Shown: positions 59,412-64,000 of the stretch, piece after piece | Layout of the letters: every line of letters begins with the position of its first letter | How positions within the stretch are numbered: position 1 is the stretch's first letter | Assembly: GCA_045430345.1 (NCBI GenBank) | Contig: JAILXT010000001.1 | Location: forward strand, 1,054,001-1,118,000 | Origin: Agarilytica sp045430345 | GTDB taxonomy: Bacteria; Pseudomonadota; Gammaproteobacteria; Pseudomonadales; Cellvibrionaceae | Direction: 5' to 3' | DNA length: 64,000 nt | Notes under the pieces: generated by a model | Told to the model about the DNA's origin: nothing | What the model saw: only the letters and a program-made list of their open reading frames with translations | The model's database searches: none | Made by a program: the position numbers and the translations under genes

Positions 59412-60611
59412 TTAATTCGGTTTATCGGATAAAACGGGGATTTCGATCAAGGCTTCGGTGCCCTTTCCCAATACTGACGACAATTCAAAAGTGCCCCCGT
59501 GCGCTTTCGCCACAGATTGCACAACAGATAACCCGAGGCCGGTCCCCTGATCTTTAGTTGTGACAAATATTTCAGCTGAATCTTTTAGACGTGAATCACT
59601 AATACCTTCGCCATAATCGATGACGCGAATCTGGGCAATGGTCTTTTTATTCCGTTCAATACACGCGATATTTATTTTTAATTTTGGTGATACAGAACAC
59701 GCCTGAATACCATTATTAATCAAGTTCATAATCGCACTGATTAGTGCTTCGCGATGACACTTGATCTGTTTATTGGGGTTGGCGTTGTTCCACTGACAGG
59801 CGGAATCAGTCGTTGATATAGCGACTTCTGAAGCTTCACGTAAACCAAGTTCAAGATCCGCTAAACTCACCACATCATTCAATGGCAATTCGCTTTTCAC
59901 AAACAGCATCATGTCCCGTACTTGCTTTTCCATATGCTGCAAACGGCCATATAATTTCTTTGAAAACGCATCTTTCTTTTCCTGCGCCAACTCGCCATTA
60001 CATAAGTGACCGGCATATAGCATAGCTGCAGACAGGGGCGTGCGGATCTGATGCGCAAGGGCTGAAACCATTTTACCCATTGCGGATAAACGCTCGTTAC
60101 GACTGAGGTTCTCTTGAAGTTTTCGGGTTTCTGTCTGATCGGTCAATAATATAATCTGCCCGTCGTTCCCCAGTGAGCTGGTAGCGATACTTACACGTCG
60201 ACCTTTATGCGTAGACACTTCCAAGCCATCATCATTTTTGGGGGCAAAACAGTCATTTATGGCTTCACGCCACAAACGTCCTTCTAAGGGGCTATCCAAT
60301 AGTTGCTTAGCAGCGGGGTTCGCTTCCAATACGATGCCTTTCGAATCAAGCACGATAACGCCGCCGGGTAGGAAATTAAGTAGCGCACGCATTTGGGAGG
60401 CAATTTGTTGTTTCTTCTGATGCTCTTGCTCTTTTTCTTCCGCTACACGATCAAGATCAGATGTAAGCTGCTGAACCCGTTGCTCAAGTAACTCGTAAGA
60501 TTGAGAAAGCTGCTGTGACGTTTCGTTAAAAAAAGCAAACGCGGCAGTTAAACTATCGCGCTTGTCTTCAAAAGATGTGTCCGCCACAACGGCGTTGGAT
60601 TGCCTCTGCAA
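59412..60611 (-). CDS. flrB: FleS/FlrB sensor histidine kinase
   Basis: A 399-aa soluble kinase without membrane helices: an N-terminal coiled coil (SQSYELLEQRVQQLTSDLDRVAEEKEQEHQKKQQIASQMR), a PAS domain (LLNFLPGGVIVLDSKGIVLEANPAAKQLL), an H-box (MGKMVSALAHQIRTPLSAAMLYAGHL) and HATPase (INNGIQACS, VIDYGEGISDSRLK, TKDQGTGLGLSVVQSVAKAHGG). It phosphorylates FlrC. The start is TTG 60611 with TTTGGAG eight to ten bases ahead. It is preceded by an ideal sigma-54 promoter 54 bases upstream, so it depends on FleQ/FlrA. Confidence 0.93.
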   Translation of the reverse strand: MQRQSNAVVADTSFEDKRDSLTAAFAFFNETSQQLSQSYELLEQRVQQLTSDLDRVAEEKEQEHQKKQQIASQMRALLNFLPGGVIVLDSKGIVLEANPAAKQLLDSPLEGRLWREAINDCFAPKNDDGLEVSTHKGRRVSIATSSLGNDGQIILLTDQTETRKLQENLSRNERLSAMGKMVSALAHQIRTPLSAAMLYAGHLCNGELAQEKKDAFSKKLYGRLQHMEKQVRDMMLFVKSELPLNDVVSLADLELGLREASEVAISTTDSACQWNNANPNKQIKCHREALISAIMNLINNGIQACSVSPKLKINIACIERNKKTIAQIRVIDYGEGISDSRLKDSAEIFVTTKDQGTGLGLSVVQSVAKAHGGTFELSSVLGKGTEALIEIPVLSDKPN

Positions 60612-60664
60612 AATCGCTGCTCCAAAGAGATAAAATTGACGTTTATCTGTATAAGAGAAGTAAT

Positions 60665-60680
60665 TGCAAAGGCAGTGCCA
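60665..60680 (-). promoter_or_regulatory. Sigma-54 promoter of fleSR (flrBC)
   Basis: Minus strand TGGCACTGCCTTTGCA matches the consensus TGGCAC-N5-TTGCA exactly. The predicted start near 60654 gives a leader of about 43 nt. This is the level at which FleQ/FlrA normally acts. Confidence 0.92.
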
Positions 60681-60804
60681 TAATATTTTATCTAATTAAT
60701 TCAATAGCTTAGACATCATACATGAGCACACACGATTGTAACGCCGGGCTTTTGACAGGCTAATAAGGGCTTTAAAAAGAAGGAGGCTATTTACAATAGC
60801 GCCG

Positions 60805-63399
60805 CTATTCTGGGACAGGCGCTTCCTGAAGGTAGTCGTTGAGTATAGAGCTAAGCGCATTATGTTGATCGATACCTTCTCGGCAGAGTGTGCTCATTTT
60901 GAACGATTCGTTTTCACGGCAGGCAAGCTCCAGGCGCGCCATCGCCAACATTAATCGATTTGCGCCGATGTTGCCTGCAACGCCTTTTATTTCGTGGGCA
61001 AGTTTTTGGAGATCCCCTACGCGCGCTTCGTTTTGTGCTTTGTCCATTTTCACAAAGATATGCGGTGTTGAATCCAAATAAAGCTGGACTACCGCACGCA
61101 ACCTATCATGTCCACCGAAAGAACGCCGCAGTGCCGCAGACATATCCCAAACGGATTCATCGACAACCGCGTGAGTTTCCTTTTTTTGCTCAGATTCAAT
61201 TTGTTGAGCGGTCTGATGTGGCTTAGCGCCGAGCCATTGAATTACTTTTTCCTCGAGTAAATCTACGTCAATCGGTTTGGTAACATAATCACTCATGCCC
61301 GAAGACAGGCACTTTTCCCGGTCCCCTTTCATCGCGTTGGCCGTCATCGCAATAATGGGGCGATCCTTGTGGCTGACTCCGCCCTCGCCTTTTCGAATAC
61401 GCCGCGTCGCTTCATAACCGTCCATCACGGGCATTTGGCAATCCATAAATATCGCGGCATACCCGGGGGGCACAACAGAATTCAGCATGTCCAAGGCGAT
61501 TTTCCCATTACCGGCAATATCCGCATCGAGATCCAACATTTCCAAAATACCGGAGGCCACTTCCTGATTAATCTCATTGTCTTCCACCAATAAGACTTTA
61601 CTTGCAAATTTTGATTTAGTTGATGTCGAGCCTCCAGTTTTAGTCTCGCGAGAATACGTGGTAGAAGATGGCATTGATGTTGAATTGACTTCCGGCTGAG
61701 ATATCACCGATGGCTCCGCCGTGTTTAGAAGCGCCTTAAATGCGTTCAACAAATTTACCGGTGTAATCGGTTTGGATAACACATAGCGTATTTTCAAGTC
61801 GGCAAGCGCATCATGTCGTAAAGTTTCACCCAAGGGGTGCATTAATACCAGCCCAAGAGATGTTTTATTTAACCGCGTTCGAATCGCACGGCAAATATCT
61901 ATCCCCGCATCATCATCAAAATTTGCATCAACAAATACAGCAAAAAATTGTGACGCGTCACGTCCATTCAATTGCTCGATAGCACCCGGAGCATCTTGGG
62001 CAATAAACACGTCTACCCCCCAGTGTGCCAATTGCTTCGTCATAGCGTTTGCGTAAGAAGCGCTCGGGTCTACGATCAAAACCGTTTTACCCGCAATAAC
62101 ATCGACAATACGCCCATCAGTAAATTGGAATGGCTGGGGTAACGCCTGCATCCGTAGATGAAACTCAAACGTTGCGCCTTCACCTTCGTCGCTTTTTACG
62201 GATATACCTCCGCCCATTAGGTCACAAAGGTTTTTAACAATGGAGAGGCCCAGCCCAGTTCCACCAAACTCGCGCGTTGTCGATACATCTGCTTGAGCAA
62301 AAGACTCGAAGATTACAGCTATTTTATCTTTTGAGATCCCAATACCGGTGTCCGTCACAGAGCAAAAAAACTGGATTTGATCATCCTGTAATACTTCTGT
62401 TTTTGCATGGATGCGTATCTCACCTTCTTTCGTGAACTTAAGTGCGTTGGACGTAAGATTACCGAGTATTTGCCTAAGCCGAACAGGGTCACTTTTTACG
62501 TAGCTATGCTCAAGATCGGCAATGTCGAGCACAACCTCAACGCCTTTCTGGTGCGCGACTTGCTCCGCTGTCTCTGCAATATCACAGATCAATTGTGTGA
62601 TTTCAAAATCGACCTCTTCAATCTCCAACTTTCCGGCATCTATTTTTGAAAAATCCAAAATAGCATTCACAGTACTAAGCAGTGAACCCGAACTGCTGTG
62701 GATGAGATGTAAAAAACGTTGTTGCTCGCCATTTAGCGGCGTATTTTCCATGAGTTTCAACATACCCACGATGCCATTTATAGGCGTGCGTAACTCGTGG
62801 CTCATATTGGCGAGAAACATATTTTTGACTTCTAGCGCCTCTTGCAAGCCTTGATTACGCTGTCGTAACCTTGAGCGTAATATCGAGACTGAACGACATA
62901 ACGACGTCAGAATAATCAAGCCAAGAGAGAAAGAAAACCAATTAAATACCAGATCCACAACATCGCTGTTTTCCTTGCCTATCTTAATAAGGAATATTTT
63001 TTGTAAGCCCAACATTACGCTGGTAAAAATCGCAAAACCGATAAATTGTGCAGGTTTTAAACGAAACACGCCAAACATCATGACCAATAACAAGAGCAAA
63101 TAATAAGGCTCATCCGGTGTTTGGGATAAGGTCATAAAGGCAAGCGTACTGCTGATGGCCCAGACCATTTGAGGAAGTGTTAGCGAGCCGTCGGAAAAAC
63201 GGACTGAAACACCAAAGCCAATTGCACCGATAAAAACAAAGTTAATTAGCCAGAAAAGCGCGAGGGAAAAACTGAGTTCACCAGCATTGAGAAGGGATCG
63301 ATCGGTGATATATGCGTAGCACACCAATGTCGTTAGAATTAGCCCACCAAAGGCAGCTAACGACGTGTTTTGCATCCATATTTTTTGTTGTTTTTTCAT
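60805..63399 (-). CDS. Membrane hybrid sensor kinase (HisKA-HATPase-REC-REC-Hpt)
   Basis: An 864-aa tripartite kinase. Five or six N-terminal membrane spans (AAFGGLILTTLVCYAYI, LALFWLINFVFIGAIGF, YLLLLLVMMFGVF, FIGFAIFTSVMLGL, WFSFSLGLIILTSL) occupy the first 175 residues with no large periplasmic domain. The H-box is FLANMSHELRTPINGIVGM (His about 201), then ATPase motifs (NLTSNALKFTKEG, DTGIGI, FGGTGLGLSI), a first receiver (FFAVFVDANFDDDAGIDICR), a second receiver (AIFMDCQMPVMDGYEATRR) and an Hpt domain (LAHEIKGVAGNIGANR, His about 802). It is a phosphorelay kinase of the BarA/RpfC group lying between fleQ and fleS, which are usually adjacent. The input signal is unknown. A start at 63432 (TTG) is an alternative. 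Confidence 0.9.
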   Translation of the reverse strand: MKKQQKIWMQNTSLAAFGGLILTTLVCYAYITDRSLLNAGELSFSLALFWLINFVFIGAIGFGVSVRFSDGSLTLPQMVWAISSTLAFMTLSQTPDEPYYLLLLLVMMFGVFRLKPAQFIGFAIFTSVMLGLQKIFLIKIGKENSDVVDLVFNWFSFSLGLIILTSLCRSVSILRSRLRQRNQGLQEALEVKNMFLANMSHELRTPINGIVGMLKLMENTPLNGEQQRFLHLIHSSSGSLLSTVNAILDFSKIDAGKLEIEEVDFEITQLICDIAETAEQVAHQKGVEVVLDIADLEHSYVKSDPVRLRQILGNLTSNALKFTKEGEIRIHAKTEVLQDDQIQFFCSVTDTGIGISKDKIAVIFESFAQADVSTTREFGGTGLGLSIVKNLCDLMGGGISVKSDEGEGATFEFHLRMQALPQPFQFTDGRIVDVIAGKTVLIVDPSASYANAMTKQLAHWGVDVFIAQDAPGAIEQLNGRDASQFFAVFVDANFDDDAGIDICRAIRTRLNKTSLGLVLMHPLGETLRHDALADLKIRYVLSKPITPVNLLNAFKALLNTAEPSVISQPEVNSTSMPSSTTYSRETKTGGSTSTKSKFASKVLLVEDNEINQEVASGILEMLDLDADIAGNGKIALDMLNSVVPPGYAAIFMDCQMPVMDGYEATRRIRKGEGGVSHKDRPIIAMTANAMKGDREKCLSSGMSDYVTKPIDVDLLEEKVIQWLGAKPHQTAQQIESEQKKETHAVVDESVWDMSAALRRSFGGHDRLRAVVQLYLDSTPHIFVKMDKAQNEARVGDLQKLAHEIKGVAGNIGANRLMLAMARLELACRENESFKMSTLCREGIDQHNALSSILNDYLQEAPVPE

Positions 63400-63588
63400 A
63401 CCCAACGAAAGCCTAATAACTCTTGGACGCAAAGTAACAAATACTTTCCTAAGTATAGGTTCTTATGGGCTTTAACGTGAAGGCTTAGGTTGTTACATGA
63501 TGTTTAAGATGCCAGATTTCGGCAGTGACTAAAGATTAACCTAGCATGTACTTGCATGGCTGTATTTTAGGACGTTTAACGACGGTGA

Positions 63589-64000
63589 TCAGCCTCGCTG
63601 CAAACCATATTTCTTCATTTTCTCGACAAGCGTAGTACGTCGAATCATCAGCTGCTCTGCCGCCCGCGCCACAACACCGCCTGCATTATCCAAGGCTTGC
63701 TGAATGAGGCTTAATTCTAAGCCGGCAATATATTCTTTGAGGTCAATGCCACTTTCAGGCAATAGCGCAACGTCCCCCGCCCCTACGACGGTGGGTTCTG
63801 CTGAACTTGCTTCCTCTTCTTGCAGCTGTTCTTCTTCATTGATTTCAACGTGGCGGTATTTTGATGGTAAATCTTGTGCTCCTACGACCCCATAGGGATG
63901 GGTAATCGCCATGCGTTCAACCAGATTGGCTAGCTCCCGCACATTCCCCGGCCAAGGGTGGCGACAAAGGGACAAAATCGCAGCGGAGTTGAACCGAATA
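63589..64000 (-). CDS. flrA: FleQ/FlrA flagellar master activator, C-terminal part
   Basis: The gene continues off the right edge, so only about the last 137 residues are visible. The frame reads ...RFNSAAILSLCRHPWPGNVRELANLVERMAITHPYGVVGAQDLPSKYRHVEI. It then passes through an acidic linker and ends in the Fis-type HTH DNAGGVVARAAEQLMIRRTTLVEKMKKYGLQRG. These segments match FleQ very closely (HPWPGNVRELANLVERMAI; GVVARAAERLRIRRTTLVEKMRKYGM). FleQ/FlrA is the sigma-54 activator at the top of the hierarchy and, in Pseudomonas, a c-di-GMP sensor. Confidence 0.95.
   Translation of the reverse strand, partial: IRFNSAAILSLCRHPWPGNVRELANLVERMAITHPYGVVGAQDLPSKYRHVEINEEEQLQEEEASSAEPTVVGAGDVALLPESGIDLKEYIAGLELSLIQQALDNAGGVVARAAEQLMIRRTTLVEKMKKYGLQRG

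Noticed and set aside
1..64000. CRISPR arrays, IS elements, tRNA or rRNA genes
   Set aside because: No regular short repeats with unique spacers, no transposase-like frame and no cloverleaf or rRNA sequence were seen.

Overview
The window looks like chromosomal DNA of a marine-type gammaproteobacterium with a single polar flagellum. That reading rests on the Pseudomonas/Vibrio-style motility hierarchy (fleQ/flrA, fleS/flrB, fleR/flrC, sigma-54 promoters), the hptB-hsbR-hsbA module next to chemotaxis genes, a RapA/HepA homologue and a PA3496-like small protein. The order Cellvibrionales is a plausible guess but is inference; no rRNA or tRNA gene is visible to anchor taxonomy.

Left end (1-3300): the 3' end of a DUF481-type outer-membrane protein gene with a strong terminator, then rapA. 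Next comes the most unusual region (3300-12350): seven tandem, co-oriented paralogues of a small secreted class-2 (Bacillus LipA-like) lipase. Each has its own promoter, a 105-140 nt leader starting with a stem-loop, and (six of seven) a good intrinsic terminator. The paralogues are nearly identical over the scaffold but differ in loops near the active site. The promoters share a TAATAT -10 box with a fixed 16-nt spacer in six copies, and the stem-loop at the inferred +1 shows compensatory base changes between copies.

12350-20300 is metabolic: a CBS-domain protein, an Lrp-type regulator divergent from a two-gene lysine-to-aminoadipate module (saccharopine/lysine-6-dehydrogenase family enzyme plus ALDH7-type semialdehyde dehydrogenase), an internally deleted glutaryl-CoA dehydrogenase pseudogene right behind it, a small sulfotransferase and a P-type cation ATPase. 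20619-23186 is an arsenic resistance operon (arsR-arsC-acr3-arsH). 23248-28274 holds an unrecognised membrane-anchored protein and a djlC-like/hscC chaperone pair. A short flagellin gene and hemN follow.

30946-64000, almost all on the minus strand, is a flagellar and chemotaxis locus. In transcription order it runs fleQ (partial), hybrid kinase, fleS, fleR, a 56-aa PA3496-like gene, fliEFGHIJ, a STAS gene, cheY, cheA, cheW, a cytoplasmic PAS chemoreceptor, cheR, cheD, cheB, hsbA, hsbR, hptB, fliK, fliLMNOPQR, flhB. Sigma-54 promoters with exact GG-N10-GC spacing are readable ahead of fleS, fliE, fliK and fliL. This fits FleQ activating fleSR and FleR activating the basal-body and hook genes. 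HptB, HsbR and HsbA form a phosphorelay/partner-switching module that in Pseudomonas ties surface sensing to FlgM and motility.
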